Positions 11,478-23,274 of a stretch of 64,000 bases of DNA are shown piece after piece. A program made the translations under genes and the position numbers. Each line of letters starts with the position of its first letter. Position 1 is the first letter of the stretch. This DNA is from Thereva unica (lineage: Eukaryota; Arthropoda; Insecta; Diptera; Therevidae). The notes under the pieces are model-generated. The model worked only from the letters and a program-made list of their open reading frames with translations, searched no databases and was not told where the DNA came from. The DNA lies in assembly GCA_949987705.1 (NCBI GenBank), contig OX465281.1, forward strand, positions 223,543,978-223,607,977, written 5' to 3'.

Positions 11478-12060
11478 GGCTTATGGGTGCAGCGAGGCGC
11501 ACCGTGCTCCAACTAGTATTTTATATGGAGCAAGATTTTTTAGAACTGGTAGATAAATTCTGCTACCTCGGTAGTACTATTACCGAAAATGACGGTGCAG
11601 AAGAAGATGTCAGTTCCAGAATAGGCAAATTCTCTTGTACGGTTGTGAAACATGGAAAGTCACCCAATTCATCGCAGGGCGCCTACAAGTCTTCATCAAC
11701 AGATGCCTACGTTGTATCCTATAAATCCCCTGGAAAGATAGAATTTCAAACGGAGAACTATGGCGCAGTGCCGGCCAAGAAAGGATAGACGACCAAATCA
11801 GGGGAAGGACATGGAATTGGGTTGGCCACACCTTGCGACGCGAAAACGAAAATCTAGCCAAACAGCCCCTTGACTCCCGTCGAGTCGGAAGACTTAGAAC
11901 AACGTGGAGGAGAACCCTACTACCAGAAGCCGCAACAACTGGGAGATCCTGGTCGGCGCTGGAGGGCGACTGCTTCCGCCCTATGTCCCATGAGGGATTA
12001 AAGGAGCGTAAAGAAGAAGCTTTTCTAAACCAGTGGGCACTTGCTGGCAATGCTGAATGT
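11478..12060 (+). mobile_element. RTE-like non-LTR element, C-terminal end (degenerate)
   Basis: After a copy of the ...CTAGTATTTTA repeat end (11482-11522) the sequence reads FCYLGSTITENDGAEEDVSSRI, a block after the RT core. Beyond a frameshift it reads DDQIRGRTWNWVGHTLRREN, AKQPLDSRRVGR and TWRRTLLPEAATTGRSW, the C-terminal block seen in RTE-like ORF2 proteins. It is the same family as 44515-44860 (minus) and probably 2155-3346. At least one frameshift lies near 11780. Confidence 0.75.
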
Positions 12061-12750
12061 CTCACCAAGCAAACATTTCGATTCGAGAACGGTTTTCCAA
12101 AAGCGAAATTTTGCTTCGAAATCGGACTCCCAAACTACTCGTAAACGAAGGGCAACAAAAGCGGAACAAGATATCGAATCGCTTTCTCGTGCCGATAACG
12201 AATCACATTCAACTCAATGTATTGCGTAAAACTAAACTAGTGGGATGTTGTGCCCAAAGTCTAGTAATAACAAGTCTTTCATCTTCATACAAAAATTTCC
12301 GACCGTTGATTGTGTGCGTGCATATATGAACATCACTGCTGAGCAAAACTCAACGCATACTTCTTGAACTCGGCGAGACAAAGCAAGATTCTCTCTTTAC
12401 GATAAAGTATGCATAACAGAAAAGGAAAGAAAATTGAATCGGCTGCTTTCTTTCATAAATCAAAACAGACGAGCAAATATGCACCAATACATCCCCATAT
12501 AAACTCATAAAATTTTCCGACTTATGGTTGTATTCCAGCGCGTATAAAAATGTTGCATTCTCTCTCTGATAGCCTGACATCGTCATTTGAAAAACTTGTG
12601 CATGCAGCTGTTCGCCTTTCACTCATTAACCATATGAAGATGAAAGACTTGTTAATTTCTAGACTTTGGTTGTGCCTAGAGACTAGCCTCTAATTACGTT
12701 TTTTCATCGTATTCTTTCTGTTGAATAGCACTTCAGACTGGATGATCATA
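12060..12750. other. Non-coding stretch, nothing identified
   Basis: No gene or repeat recognised. It lies between an RTE-like 3' end and a tRNA-like repeat. Confidence 0.35.
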
Positions 12751-12754
12751 AAAA

Positions 12755-13165
12755 ATCACTTGTAATTAAGTAAATGTTTATGTTCTCCTGAGTATCATTA
12801 TTAAATAATATAATTTAGTGATAGATTCCAAACATGTTCCACCGAAGTAAAAAAAATTATATTTCGCCAATGCGCGGACGAGGATTGAACTTGGCTCCGC
12901 GGGATAGGATTCCAGCGCCTTAGCTCTAGGCTACCGATATACATATGTACTTTATTAGAAATCTCTTTTTTGTCGTTAAATATACTTCCGGTTGGAATTT
13001 CCAGACAATTTTCTCAGTTTTATTTCTCTTGATCAAGAGCTACAATTTGAGATATGGCCCAAGTCTGTAGCGACAGTACTTTCAGAGATGAAAGAAGGTC
13101 ACAAACGGACAGACAGACAGACGAAAAGAGCCTCTGTATAAGCTTTTTTTGGTGAAAAATCTAAA
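12755..13165 (-). repeat. ~400-bp repeat containing a tRNA-like unit, copy 1
   Basis: Nearly identical in layout to 28915-29315. On minus it holds a Pol III-like unit at about 12876-12945: A-box-like TAGCCTAGAGCTAAGGCG and B-box-like AAGTTCAATCC. In both copies the plus strand ends in a CAGACAGACAGAC-type stretch and acctctgtataagctttttt. It is probably a long tRNA-derived SINE or a composite repeat. Confidence 0.6.
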
Positions 13166-13275
13166 AATTACGTGATATTTGCCTCGATACCCCCCTCTCC
13201 CCCACGTGAGGTTTGGTGTGATTCGGCTCGACCCCCTCTCCCCCTAAACGCCTCACGTAATTAATGGACGACCCA
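13165..13275. repeat. CGTCCAT..TTACGTGA repeat, short copy
   Basis: A ~110-bp palindromic piece with aattacgtgatatttgcctc at the left and acgcctcacgtaatt...ggacgaccc at the right, with C-rich runs between. Related sequence forms the two ends of the element at 34115-34940. Confidence 0.55.
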
Positions 13276-13762
13276 TAATCACTTTCCAGGAATGCTTATT
13301 TCCTATTTCCTGTTTAAGTTATAAGAATTGTTAAAAAGCGATTTTTTCTCATTATAATTTAAGATTGAAATTTGTTACATAAATTCGAAACGGATTGTAA
13401 GCCAATTACAGGAATATTCCCTTAGTCCAGAAAAACGATTCATTCAATATCCCCGAATGATATATGTATAAACAAAATAATTCCGAAATATCCAAAGGAG
13501 AATTTCTCTTCAGAATAAACGAAAAGAACCCCAAAATCCCTAAAGCCATTTATGGACAAAATTAAAAAGTTTTGGTAAAACAAAATCGACTTTGAATTTC
13601 CATTTTTTTACTGGCGGGCAATTTATTCCCTTCTGAATTCGTTTCGATTTTTTTTTCAGCTTCTTAAAAATTTCTTGGTACAAATGTCATCAAACATTTT
13701 CCAGATCTGAGGCGACCGAACCTAATAAGGATGTTCGGCCCCTAAGACGCCATAAACTAAGA

Positions 13763-13835
13763 TCAGCGAGCAATAATAACTATTATACTATTATATTACT
13801 ATTATACTATTATAATACTATTATTATTGCTCGCT
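13763..13835. repeat. Small palindrome with TAT/ATA core
   Basis: gcgagcaataata at the left is matched inverted by tattattgctcgc at the right, with tattatacta repeats between. It can fold into a hairpin of about 70 nt and may be a tiny MITE or an expanded microsatellite. Confidence 0.55.
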
Positions 13836-13839
13836 GCTA

Positions 13840-16750
13840 AGATGTAAGAGATTCAGTGCCTATTAGGGTTGCCGGTTTGCTGCCGCCATTAACTGGATCA
13901 TGCTTAGTGCCATGGAAGGTTTCTTCCTTTAGATGTGACGTGAATACATTATGGCAAAATCAATGGCAGTTTCTTATCTTATTTCATATCTGTTTTTCCA
14001 CTAAGAGGACTTTAAGAGCTTTGACCTTTAAGGGACACCTTGGTCCAAACCCGATGACCATAATCTAAAAATCATCCCGAATATTTTATTCATCAAAGTC
14101 AAAAAATAGGAAATTAAAGACTGGATTTTGGTCGGAATAAATTCCTTGATTTTTGGCCATGTTTCCTTCCTGTTTTCCTGCTGCCAATGGGTCCACATAC
14201 GCCCATAGATTACCAAAGATCAGGATTAACGCACGACCTCAGTAAACCGAAGGGCTGTAAAAATTAGGTCTGCCTGTAATTATTGCTGCTTGTTCCTCTG
14301 TGGGCGAGAAATTACTTAAACTCTTTATTGCCGGAGGCTTGGCAAAACTTCGCTTTGGTTTTTGAGTCCACAAGGGCTCTTACTGCGTGTCCGGTGTAAT
14401 TTGGCTAAGGGCAAATCCAGCATTCCTTCTATTAGTTGAAAGAGCAGAGTTGTCCTCCGGGGAATCCTTGATGTATGGCTCACTTAACTCCGACGTCGTA
14501 ATAGGACTCTTTTGTGTGGTTTACTATGGATTTCCTTGTGTTCTTCTCTGCTCTGAACGAAGGAGGTGGCTTTATTGGTTCCTTGTTAGAAGTTACGATT
14601 ATTGTTAAGCTATTTTCTGTAGAGCAGTAGACGCCTTCGTGTGCTAGACCGATCCGAATTATTGGCTGGATAGGTTTTCGTTTAATGTAAGGACATTAGA
14701 TTGTGATTTCATTGTATATCCTTACTGTCTGCTAGCGTGATATTTGACCATTTTCGTGGAATCCAGTCATTGTTTCATTCTCAACGTAAATTAATAAACT
14801 CATATTAGTGTTGGCAGGTGGATGTTCATTTTGCGGCCAACGGGAAGTTTCTTTATTGTGTTAATACCATGTGATTAGAATTTATGAATGAAACCGGAAC
14901 GTGTGGGTTAATTCTTGCAGTAACTTGGTGATTTTCGGTTGTCACAATACCTATAGTTAAGATGGGGCAAGCACAGAGCTACCTAAAATGAAAGGCAAAT
15001 AAACTTAACATAGGTTGACGCTGGTGGTGGTTAGGGTCAAATCGCTACATTACTAGAAATATTTAAGACAGATGTAACCACAGATAGCATGAAATATTTC
15101 GTTTTTTTTGAGTGAAATTTCTGAAGCCATAATGGTGGCAAAATTGTACCGTCTCCTCCTAGTGACCCAATCTCGAGAACCAACTAATGACGATAGTAGG
15201 CAGCGCACCCTTCACAGCCTATCAAACAAAGATAGGCTGCGTAGCAGTGGGTAGATTTTTCAGTGTCGTTTAATAATCAACTTTGGGCACCAGGCGTATA
15301 TGCCTTCAGATAGGGATGGATGGACCTACCTTTTCTTGCAATACTCTCGGGATACCTGCTTCTTATATATCGCATTTATCGGTCGAGAATCGGCTATTGG
15401 GGCACCCACCGGAACGCTGGAGGTCCCTTCATGGATTGGCCAACTCTAAGCCGTTCCTTAATGTACCTTGTCTTAACGCTGGTAAGGAATTGTTGGGCCC
15501 AGTAGAAAGGATGTCAGGACCCTTGTTGGCTTGATTGCCATCTCTTCACATGGCTAAGAAATTGTGGGCGGTACAAAAGATGCCTGGATACTTGTTGGGA
15601 ATCCAATCTTGATTTCCAATCCGTAATTTCGAAATTACTCTCCGTTACAACAGAGTTTATGCTACCGATCTAAGAAAATTCCAGCGGAATCAATTCCAGC
15701 GTAGTTCAAAATTGGCCTGAATACATTGTTTGCCTGACTCAGTAGTTCGTTTGACATATAATACAATTAGCGGCGAGGTTAATCCCCGTACGGTCATATA
15801 TATGCACGTGGGAATCTTCTGCCGTTGGCGTACGGTAACTTGACATTTACTGTCTTCCCATGAACCGGGGTATAACATTCGTTGAGTTTGCAGAAAGCTT
15901 TTCCCCTCAAGTTAACTCGATGCTGCTCCTATGACGACTCTAGAAGTGACAGATAAATAATTTTATATCGTGTCTCCGTTGATTCATTGTTAGATAAGAT
16001 TAAACCAAACTTAGGAGTTTTGTAATACCAGTCTGCCATGTCGTTAAGGTCAAGGTACAATGTGTAGTAGCATGTTTGGTTTGAAGAATAGAGAAGAATA
16101 AGAAGGGTTAGGAGGATGAGCTTTACGTTTGAACTCTATGTGTGGTAAACGCACTTAAATAAACACATATGCCTAGCACGGCTTAATCCTGCAGTTTTCG
16201 TGGAGTTTTCTTGGATTTAACGAAACTTTACTCACGTTCACGTACACGTACATAAATATACTTAGACGACTTTGTGTTATAGCTGTATGAGCAATACTAA
16301 GCAAGTAGGCAGTCCGCCATGTCTTGGTGTAATGTCTGGTAGTAAGCTTAGCTCGAATATAGAAAAAAGAAATGATATGCTAAAGGTAAGCTGAGCCACA
16401 ACAGTCGGGGTTAGCAGGAGATAGCCTCGTCAGAGTGTTATGCCTCCTGAAACAAGAGAATCCCGCTAACCAGCCGACAGAGGCTGTGACGCATGCAGTA
16501 CCAGACTACCATGTGAAGAAAGAGGTGCACCGTCTGCTAGGTAAAGGCCCGACCAAAGCGGAACAATGGTACCCTGTTATTAACTGAAAACGTTTTCGAC
16601 CGGAAAGAACAGTTGCACGGGGCCAGTTCGAACTAGTTTCAAGTCGGTCTCTTTTCTGTTGTCCCGTGTATGGATCCCCACTTTCGTACAGGGGCAAGTA
16701 GTCGACTCGTGTTCGGAGAGCAGGTGATTTTACTCCCGCGAATCTCGCAC
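13840..16750. other. Unassigned stretch, probably decayed repeat
   Basis: Many short ORFs, none with motifs I recognise. It lies downstream (in minus orientation) of the non-LTR ORF1 at 16790-17885 and could hold eroded remains of its second ORF, but I could not find endonuclease or RT motifs. Confidence 0.3.
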
Positions 16751-16789
16751 GTCTAGTCCCGCATTACTGATACCGCCAATTTGGTTTCT

Positions 16790-17885
16790 TAACAGGTCCT
16801 GAACGGCCATAGGAGGTAGAGGGCCTTATTATTGTGGGCGAGATAGAAAGAGGCCACCCTGAGTTTATTTTGTGGTAACTCTAGGTCAACCACAGTAAGG
16901 TCTCGTTCAGGCATTCTTCATTTAGGAGCAGAATAACTTGTATTATGGCCCTGTTAGTCTGCTCCGTTTTGATAACCTTCCAGCTATCGGTTTTGGTGTG
17001 AGGGTTGAAGAGCTTCAGCATAGTGAGGATTTCCTCAGGCTGCGATGGAGCCATTGGAAACTATGCTCTGGCCCTTGGACGCGGTGGTATATCAGCTTCA
17101 TTAACTGCCTTGAGTCGGGCGCCGGGCTAAACTACCGCGACTCTAGCTACCGCAGGTTTGTATTATATAAAATTATATAGCTCTGCGGATCTGGTGTTAT
17201 CACAGGCCGTAAGTTTCTGGCCTGGCATCAAGGCATGAGTGGGAGGCCCTGGGTTGTCTCTCAGGACTTCCATAGTCACCTTACCCACCGACATTGGTGT
17301 TTGGGGATTTTCCTATTTTCGTCATTTTCGTCCAGGACACCGATTATTTTGCGACCCTTCGCTACTCCAGTGAAGGATAACGCTTTGGTTCCGTGCTTCT
17401 TGAATTTTTTCGCAACTGCACTTTGGGTGCTTGGTTCCTCGTTTGCGTTTAGTGTCTGGTTCACCTCTAAACCGCTCTAGCGTAAAGTTTGGTATGACTT
17501 CCTTTTGCCCAAGCAATGTCATCCTGGTCTTTGGTGTAGTCTCTCTTCGATACTTGGTCTTCCCTGATCGGTTTGGTGGTCAAGCGGCGAAGGATTCTGA
17601 TAGCTACGCGGACTTCTTGATGACCTGCTTTTGCCGGGTTCGAACTTTTCAGGTCCTTGACCCTTCAGCAGACCATTCGATCCCCCGTAGCGGCCGTGTT
17701 CGCAGGTGTGCGCTGGGCAGCGACGTAGCAGCAAGGAGGAGGAGCCATACTAGTGGCCGCTTGGGGGTCTTTTTTCAAGGGATGAAGCTTGTGGCTCCAC
17801 TTAAACTTGGTTTGGGTTGGCTCGGAGGTGCCATAGCCTTGTTATTTGCGGGTTTTGTGGTCTCTTCCGGTTTTCTTTTTACCGG
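16790..17885 (-). mobile_element. Non-LTR retrotransposon ORF1 (DUF4780-like), interrupted
   Basis: On minus, starting at the BEL insertion point, it reads KRKPEETTKPANNKAMAPP, then a KRKRGTKHP stretch, FTGVAKGRKIIGVLDE, MEVLRDNPGPPTHA, a conserved ACD, then ARAWFPMAPSQPEEILTMLK and an IIQVILLLNEECL segment. This is the order of basic linker plus DUF4780-type domain in ORF1 of LOA/R1-like insect elements, thought to act as an RNA-binding nucleocapsid-like protein. It has several frameshifts and stops. Its 5' end continues at 24722-25060 on the far side of the BEL element. Confidence 0.6.
17881..17885. repeat. Target-site duplication ACCGG (left)
   Basis: ACCGG directly precedes the left LTR and matches ACCGG at 24722-24726. 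A 5-bp duplication is usual for BEL/Pao integration. Confidence 0.9.
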
Positions 17886-19325
17886 TGTTCAGAATTAGCA
17901 CTTTAATTTCTGACTCAATAAAAAAGGTGCCGGAAGGGTGCGATTCAATAAAAAGATAACCTTTTCCACTAATCAAAATTACTATTTATTCACAATTAAT
18001 TCTTAAATTTTCTCAACTATAAATTCAATAAATTCAACAAATTGCCAAAATAATTCAATTCAATCTTTAATTCGTTATTTATTACTTGAAATTTCGTATT
18101 TGTTTTGTAAATTACCAAAATATTGCTTGCTCTGGCAACTTAAATGAATAACGCCACCTATCTGTCAGCGTGATGATTGATGTTTCGACTGATGTGTTCT
18201 GCAATTAGAACAGCCAGGAATAACCTTTGTGTTGCTGCACTCTGGTTTCGTTTCTTGAGAATCGCTTGGGATATGCTTGCTGTTTGCTGCCTGGTTGCTG
18301 CTTGATGGACTACCTTGCCTTGTGAAGTCGTCCCTCTGTGGTTCGATAATTGCTGCAAATCAATTTTTGCGTATTAAGTTGATGCTGTATTAAAGACTTC
18401 AAGACTGTCTTTAATTCAGGCTTCGCTACGAAAAGACCTCAATTCTGTCTTTTCAGACTGTCAAGTTCAGTACTTGAGCAGAAATTGTTTTGAAAAAGAC
18501 CTCAATTCTGTCCTCTCCAATTGCCAAGTTCGATACTTGGGCTGATTTTTTCGCTTGCTTAATTTCTAGTTCAAGACTCTAGAAATGTGAAGCAACTTCT
18601 GATCTTTCTTGAGACTGTGCTTCGGTATTTATTTTATCTACGAATAATGGTTGTGATTGCGTGTGGTGGGGCTTCGCCTTTTGAAGTACATAATTTTGGG
18701 TTTATGTACTAGATGTCCGATCAGCTGTTCTTTTCTGACTTGTAGACGTCAGATGGGTTTTTTGCATCTTGGTAAGTATATTATTTAGTTCTTTATTTAT
18801 TTACTAATTTTAAGATATATTTTCAGGATTTTAGTGGTGGGTGAATGAGGGGGAGCCCGCGATTATTATATTGGGGTTGACAGGTAAGTATTTTTTGTGG
18901 AACCTGTTTGAAATTTTTATTAATCTTTTTTTTGTTTACAGACTTGTGATTTGCCGACGGCTTTTTGCGTTTTCGAGGGATGACTTTTCTTGTTGATTTT
19001 TCAGCGTCTTTTCAACTTTTAAAGAAGGTAAGTACTTGTAGATTTAATATTTTGTATTCTAATAACCCTTTTTTATATTTTCAGGTATGAATTGTTGTTT
19101 TTTGTGTAGTGCTGTCCTTGAACTTGTGTGTTTTTGTTTGTAGATTTTTGTAGATTCATGTAGTTTGTTTATTTGAATAAAATTGAAGATATTGGGAAAA
19201 ATGGTTTTTTTTATTTATTTATTCCTTTTTTTATGCCATTTTCAGGGGTTTGTCGTTTATAGGTCTGTTTTTTCGTAGGTATGATTTCTTAGTTTTTCAG
19301 GTGTGTTTTGATTTCAGCCTGAACA
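17886..19325 (-). repeat. 3' LTR of the BEL/Pao element
   Basis: 1,440 bp with TG...CA ends. It contains the same 66-codon antisense ORF as the other LTR (18158-18358), which is simply LTR sequence. Compared with the right LTR it lacks ataaaa near 18112 and one T near 18934. Confidence 0.93.
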
Positions 19326-19345
19326 TTCTCCCCGCCTTGAAGCGT
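19326..19345 (-). promoter_or_regulatory. Polypurine tract
   Basis: On minus the bases abutting the 3' LTR are GGCGGGGAGAA, a purine run in the position that primes plus-strand DNA synthesis in LTR retrotransposons. Confidence 0.75.
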
Positions 19346-19412
19346 TAAGCTTCAAAGAAAATTGTCTTGAGGGAGGCGGTTGAGATGTATGATAAGGTAC
19401 AATGATGGGATA

Positions 19413-22400
19413 CTACCTTTTCTGTTTTTTCCGGCGGGAATATCGTTGATTGCGTTTGTCCTGTCGCATACGTAATATTGGTTGTGTGGCCCCGTACAAT
19501 ATCGTGCGATGCGCATTGCGGCTGGTCTTTCGCAAGCCCATCGTGGTATCTAGAGTTTCCTTCCGTTTGGGCCAGTGCTCCTTTGTCTGTTGGAGCCAGT
19601 GAGGTCCTGTCCACCATAACTTATGTGGTTTTAATTCCTTCGGTGATAATCCTCTTGTGGCGCAATCGGCAGGGTTGTCTTCAGTTTTCACATGATTCCA
19701 GCAACTTTGGTCTAGCAGTTGATGTATTTGTGAGACTCTGTTCGCCACAAATGTTTCCCATGATGATGGGTGTTTCCTCAGCCATGCGAGTACAATTGTA
19801 GAGTCAGTCCACGCGTGTATTGTTACTTGCTCGAACTTCATGTCGTCTTTTACTTGCGCCAGTAATTTGGCCAACAAGTGTGCTCCGCATAATTCCAGCT
19901 TTGGTAGCGAGATGGTCTTGATGGGTGCCACTTTGCTTTTGGCAGCGAGTAAATGGCAATGGCAATTGTTGTCTTCGTCCTGTGTCCGGATGTATACGGC
20001 TGCTGCATAAGCTTTTATAGATGCGTCGCAAAATCCATGGATTTCGATATTCTGGACTTTGTTGTGAGCTTCAATCCACCGCGGGATTTGAATGGTTTGG
20101 ATGACTTGGAGGTCCGCTCGGAATTCTCGCCATTGTTGATCGATGTTGATCGGGACCGTGTCATCCCAGTCGAGTTTTGTCAGCCACAGACTCTGTATTA
20201 GTATTTTGGCATTAATTGTTACTGGAGTTAGCCAGCCGATGGGGTCGAAGAGTTTCGCTATTTCGGACAGTATTTTTCGTTTTGTATATGTTTCTGGTGC
20301 TGACTCCATGCTGACCTTGTATGATAATGCATCGCTGGCAGGATTCCATAGTAAGCCGAGAGCCTTGACTTCCTCTGCGTTGACTGCGAGAGGAAATGAG
20401 ACCTCTCGATCGGCTGCCGGAACTTCTTCCAAGATGGCGTTGTGGTTTGCGGCCCATTTTCGAAGTTCTAGTCCTCCAGCTCGAAGAAGTTGAATTAGTT
20501 GCCTTTGTTTCTGTCTTGCTTCTTCTATGTCATCTGCGCCAGTCATCAAATCGTCCACGTAAAAGTCGTTGAGCACGGCGTTGGAACCGATTTGGAATGA
20601 TTCTGCTTCATCCTTTGCCAATTGGTGCATGGTTCGGATGGCAAGGAAAGGAGCACTCTTTGTTCCGAACGTCACGGTTAACAGTTTATAATCTTGTATG
20701 GGTTGATCTGGTGATTCCCTCCAAACTATCCGTTGATACTCCGCGTCGTCTGGATGAACTCGTATCTGCCGGTACATCTTCTCGATGTCAGCCATGTAAG
20801 CAATTCGATACTTCCTCCATCGCATGAGAGTGGACATTAACGAGTCTTGTATTACTGGTCCATTCAATAATATACTGTTCAATGAATTTCCATTAGCAGT
20901 TGGACGAGATGCGTCGAACACTACTCTCAATTTGGTGGTCGTGCTACTTGGTTTGATGACAGCATGATGAGGCAGGTAACAGCATTGATATGTTGCTGTG
21001 TCGTTAGGCGATTGGTTTTGAAGTGCTGACTCTGGAGTGTTGGTAGGCACCATGTGTCCTAACGTCAAATATTCTTGTATGCATTTGACGTAGTCTGCTT
21101 TTAAGTCAGGATTTTGCTGGAATCGCTTCTCCATCTGCATCAATGTTCGAATAGCGATGTGTCTTGATGCGCCGAGTTGTACCTTGTCAGCTACAAATGG
21201 AAGTCGGACTTGGTAACGTCCGTTGCTACATCTAGTGAGGTTGTTGTTGAAGTGGTCTTCACAGCGAGTTTCTTCGTTTGTCCACTTGGGCCTTGAGGGA
21301 AGTTCTTCTAGTTCCCAAAATTTCTTGAGTTCGTCGTTAGGAGTCACCTCGGTGAAGAATGTTTTCGTATGTGCACTTGCTTGTGCAGCTGGAGTGGTCT
21401 TCCCAGAGATGATCCACCCAAACACCGTGTTTTGTCCCACTAGGGTTCCTTTGTTGTCCTTTTTTAGGCCGGCTAAGATGATCATGGGGAAGATGTCGGC
21501 TCCCAAAAGGATGTCGATGTGACCTGGCTTGTGGAACGTTGGATCTGCTAATTCAAGATCCTTTAAGTGAGCCCAATCTTTGCTAGAGCATTCGCTATTT
21601 GGTAATGGATTGGTTATTTTGTTAATTACCATTGCTTGGATTTGGATGTTCTTCGCCTGTTGGTTTCGTGTCTTTAGTTGTAACGAAGCCCATTTGGTGA
21701 TTTTTCCGGCTGGCATGTTGCCGATCGCGGTTAATGCTGTTTGTATTGGCTCCCTTTTGAGTTGTAGACCTTGAACCACAGCTTCACGTACGAACGAGGA
21801 TTGAGACCCGGGATCAATGAGTGCTCTGCAGACTTGCTCTCGTCCAGTTGGAGATACTACGGTGACCAGGGCTGTAGCTAGTAGTACTTGTCGGCAGTCG
21901 TAAGATGCTGACTGAGAGAAGTACGTTTGTGTTTGGTTGGAAGGCAATTCATCGTTTGAACTGGCGGGCGATGAAATGCCGCTGTTAGTTTGCCTTGCTA
22001 GCTGGTTTCTGTGTAACGTTGTATGGTGAGTCTTTCCGCATTGGAAACATCTACCTTTACTGGGACATTGGGATGAGCGATGGCCTGTTCTCAGGCAATT
22101 GATGCATAAGTCCTTTGATTTGACTGTTTTGTATCTCTCATCGATGTTGAGCTGTACATACTTGGGGCATTTCCCTAGGGCATGTGTGCCTTTGCACAGG
22201 ATGCATACGTTTTGATTTGCGACGTGGAAGGCTTGAGTTCTTCTTCTTGGATGTTCCCTGGATTTGCTTTCGTAATGTTCATTCTTGTTGCTTGATGCCT
22301 TGCCAACAGCTTCTAAGGTCCTGAACCTGGTTTCCATGAATTCGCGGAGTTCCGCCCAAGTTGGAATCGATTGCCTCGATTTGGTGCTCTGCGACTGTTC

Positions 22401-23216
22401 CCAAAGCTCTTGAGTTTCGTTTGGGAGTTTCTGGACCAGCAAATGGATGAGAATAGGATCCCAATTCTGTGTTGAGATTTTCAGATTCTCAATCGCGGTG
22501 AGACATTCGTGGGTCCTCGTTTTCAGTTCCTTAATGCCTTGTGCCGATTCTCGATTTAACTTCGGTTGGCTGAGTAGAATGTCGAGTTGCGTCTTTAATA
22601 ATGCTCGTTTATTGTTGTAAGTATCAACGAGTAGGTTCCATGCAGGCTCATAATTGGCGTCGCTTACTAATGTGTTGCTGAGAAGTCTCAATGCTTCCCC
22701 AGATAAATGAGCCTTTAGATATTGTAGTTTCTGAGCCCCTGATAATGATGTTTTATTGTGTATGAGGCTGGTGAATAGATCCAAAAACGATGGCCATGAT
22801 GCGTAGTCGCCTGCGAATGTGGGTATTGAGATTCGTGGAAGTTTTACCTCGTTGTTATGGTGAGCAATTTGACTATTATTTAGCTCTGCTGATGACTGCT
22901 CGGCTCTTGTGTCTGCGGCTGGACGGATTTTGAGGTATTCTTCGTTGATTGCGGAATAGGTGTTTATGTAAGTTTCTTCCACTTCTGCGTACCAATCGTC
23001 CTTGAAGTATGGATGCTTGTGTTCGGCTTCACTCAGCGTTTTGCTCATTATTTCCTTTTCGTTATTGCGAAACGTTTTCCAGTCGTCATCGAGACCGTCG
23101 AGTTTCTTTTGGAAGTATGTTTCCGTTTTCCTACTTGGGCCATCCTTGGAAAAGTTGCGATATGCCTTCTCGATGCGTTCTCGAAGTCGTCTTTGATGAT
23201 CGAGTAATTCTTCCAT
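19413..23216 (-). CDS. BEL/Pao Gag-Pol polyprotein lacking integrase
   Basis: A 1,267-residue intact ORF. In order: a DUF1759-type Gag region (about 127-270, with LPRISIPTFAGDY); three zinc-knuckle-like clusters (C338/C341/C350, C371/C374/H379/C384, C390/C393/H398); aspartic protease with DPGS at 468-471 and LLGAD near 571-575; reverse transcriptase with first Asp at 810 (AYMADIEKMY) and YVDD at 886-889; and RNase H with D1064 (FCDAS), E1108 (KLELCGA), D1138 (WTDST) and D1184 (NPADCATRG). After WWTGPHWL near 1201-1208, where family members go on to the integrase zinc finger and DDE core, only about 60 residues of basic low-complexity sequence follow. All visible catalytic residues for protease, RT and RNase H are present, so it could make cDNA but would need integrase in trans. 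The start ATG is 58 bp inside the 5' LTR. Confidence 0.92.
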   Translation of the reverse strand: MEELLDHQRRLRERIEKAYRNFSKDGPSRKTETYFQKKLDGLDDDWKTFRNNEKEIMSKTLSEAEHKHPYFKDDWYAEVEETYINTYSAINEEYLKIRPAADTRAEQSSAELNNSQIAHHNNEVKLPRISIPTFAGDYASWPSFLDLFTSLIHNKTSLSGAQKLQYLKAHLSGEALRLLSNTLVSDANYEPAWNLLVDTYNNKRALLKTQLDILLSQPKLNRESAQGIKELKTRTHECLTAIENLKISTQNWDPILIHLLVQKLPNETQELWEQSQSTKSRQSIPTWAELREFMETRFRTLEAVGKASSNKNEHYESKSREHPRRRTQAFHVANQNVCILCKGTHALGKCPKYVQLNIDERYKTVKSKDLCINCLRTGHRSSQCPSKGRCFQCGKTHHTTLHRNQLARQTNSGISSPASSNDELPSNQTQTYFSQSASYDCRQVLLATALVTVVSPTGREQVCRALIDPGSQSSFVREAVVQGLQLKREPIQTALTAIGNMPAGKITKWASLQLKTRNQQAKNIQIQAMVINKITNPLPNSECSSKDWAHLKDLELADPTFHKPGHIDILLGADIFPMIILAGLKKDNKGTLVGQNTVFGWIISGKTTPAAQASAHTKTFFTEVTPNDELKKFWELEELPSRPKWTNEETRCEDHFNNNLTRCSNGRYQVRLPFVADKVQLGASRHIAIRTLMQMEKRFQQNPDLKADYVKCIQEYLTLGHMVPTNTPESALQNQSPNDTATYQCCYLPHHAVIKPSSTTTKLRVVFDASRPTANGNSLNSILLNGPVIQDSLMSTLMRWRKYRIAYMADIEKMYRQIRVHPDDAEYQRIVWRESPDQPIQDYKLLTVTFGTKSAPFLAIRTMHQLAKDEAESFQIGSNAVLNDFYVDDLMTGADDIEEARQKQRQLIQLLRAGGLELRKWAANHNAILEEVPAADREVSFPLAVNAEEVKALGLLWNPASDALSYKVSMESAPETYTKRKILSEIAKLFDPIGWLTPVTINAKILIQSLWLTKLDWDDTVPINIDQQWREFRADLQVIQTIQIPRWIEAHNKVQNIEIHGFCDASIKAYAAAVYIRTQDEDNNCHCHLLAAKSKVAPIKTISLPKLELCGAHLLAKLLAQVKDDMKFEQVTIHAWTDSTIVLAWLRKHPSSWETFVANRVSQIHQLLDQSCWNHVKTEDNPADCATRGLSPKELKPHKLWWTGPHWLQQTKEHWPKRKETLDTTMGLRKTSRNAHRTILYGATQPILRMRQDKRNQRYSRRKKQKR

Positions 23217-23254
23217 GTTTCTGAATTGCGGCTTGAGTTATCTTATTGAATCAC

Positions 23255-23274
23255 TATCCGGCTCGAAGGACCAA
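23255..23274 (-). promoter_or_regulatory. Primer binding site, tRNA-Tyr type
   Basis: Read on minus, TGGTCCTTCGAGCCGGAT starts one or two bases after the 5' LTR. Its complement ends CGAAGGACCA, which matches my memory of the 3' end of insect tRNA-Tyr (acceptor TCGAAGGA plus CCA). The TGG start is diagnostic of a primer site; the tRNA identity is from memory. Confidence 0.75.

Noticed and set aside
17431..17898. 155-codon plus ORF running into the LTR
   Set aside because: It lies opposite a recognisable ORF1 on minus and crosses the LTR boundary, so it is chance.
18158..18358. 66-codon minus ORF present twice (also 23553-23753)
   Set aside because: The duplication only reflects the two LTRs. 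No protein motif.
21223..21522. Plus-strand ORFs opposite the BEL polyprotein
   Set aside because: Antisense shadows of the 1,267-codon frame; the motifs all lie on minus.
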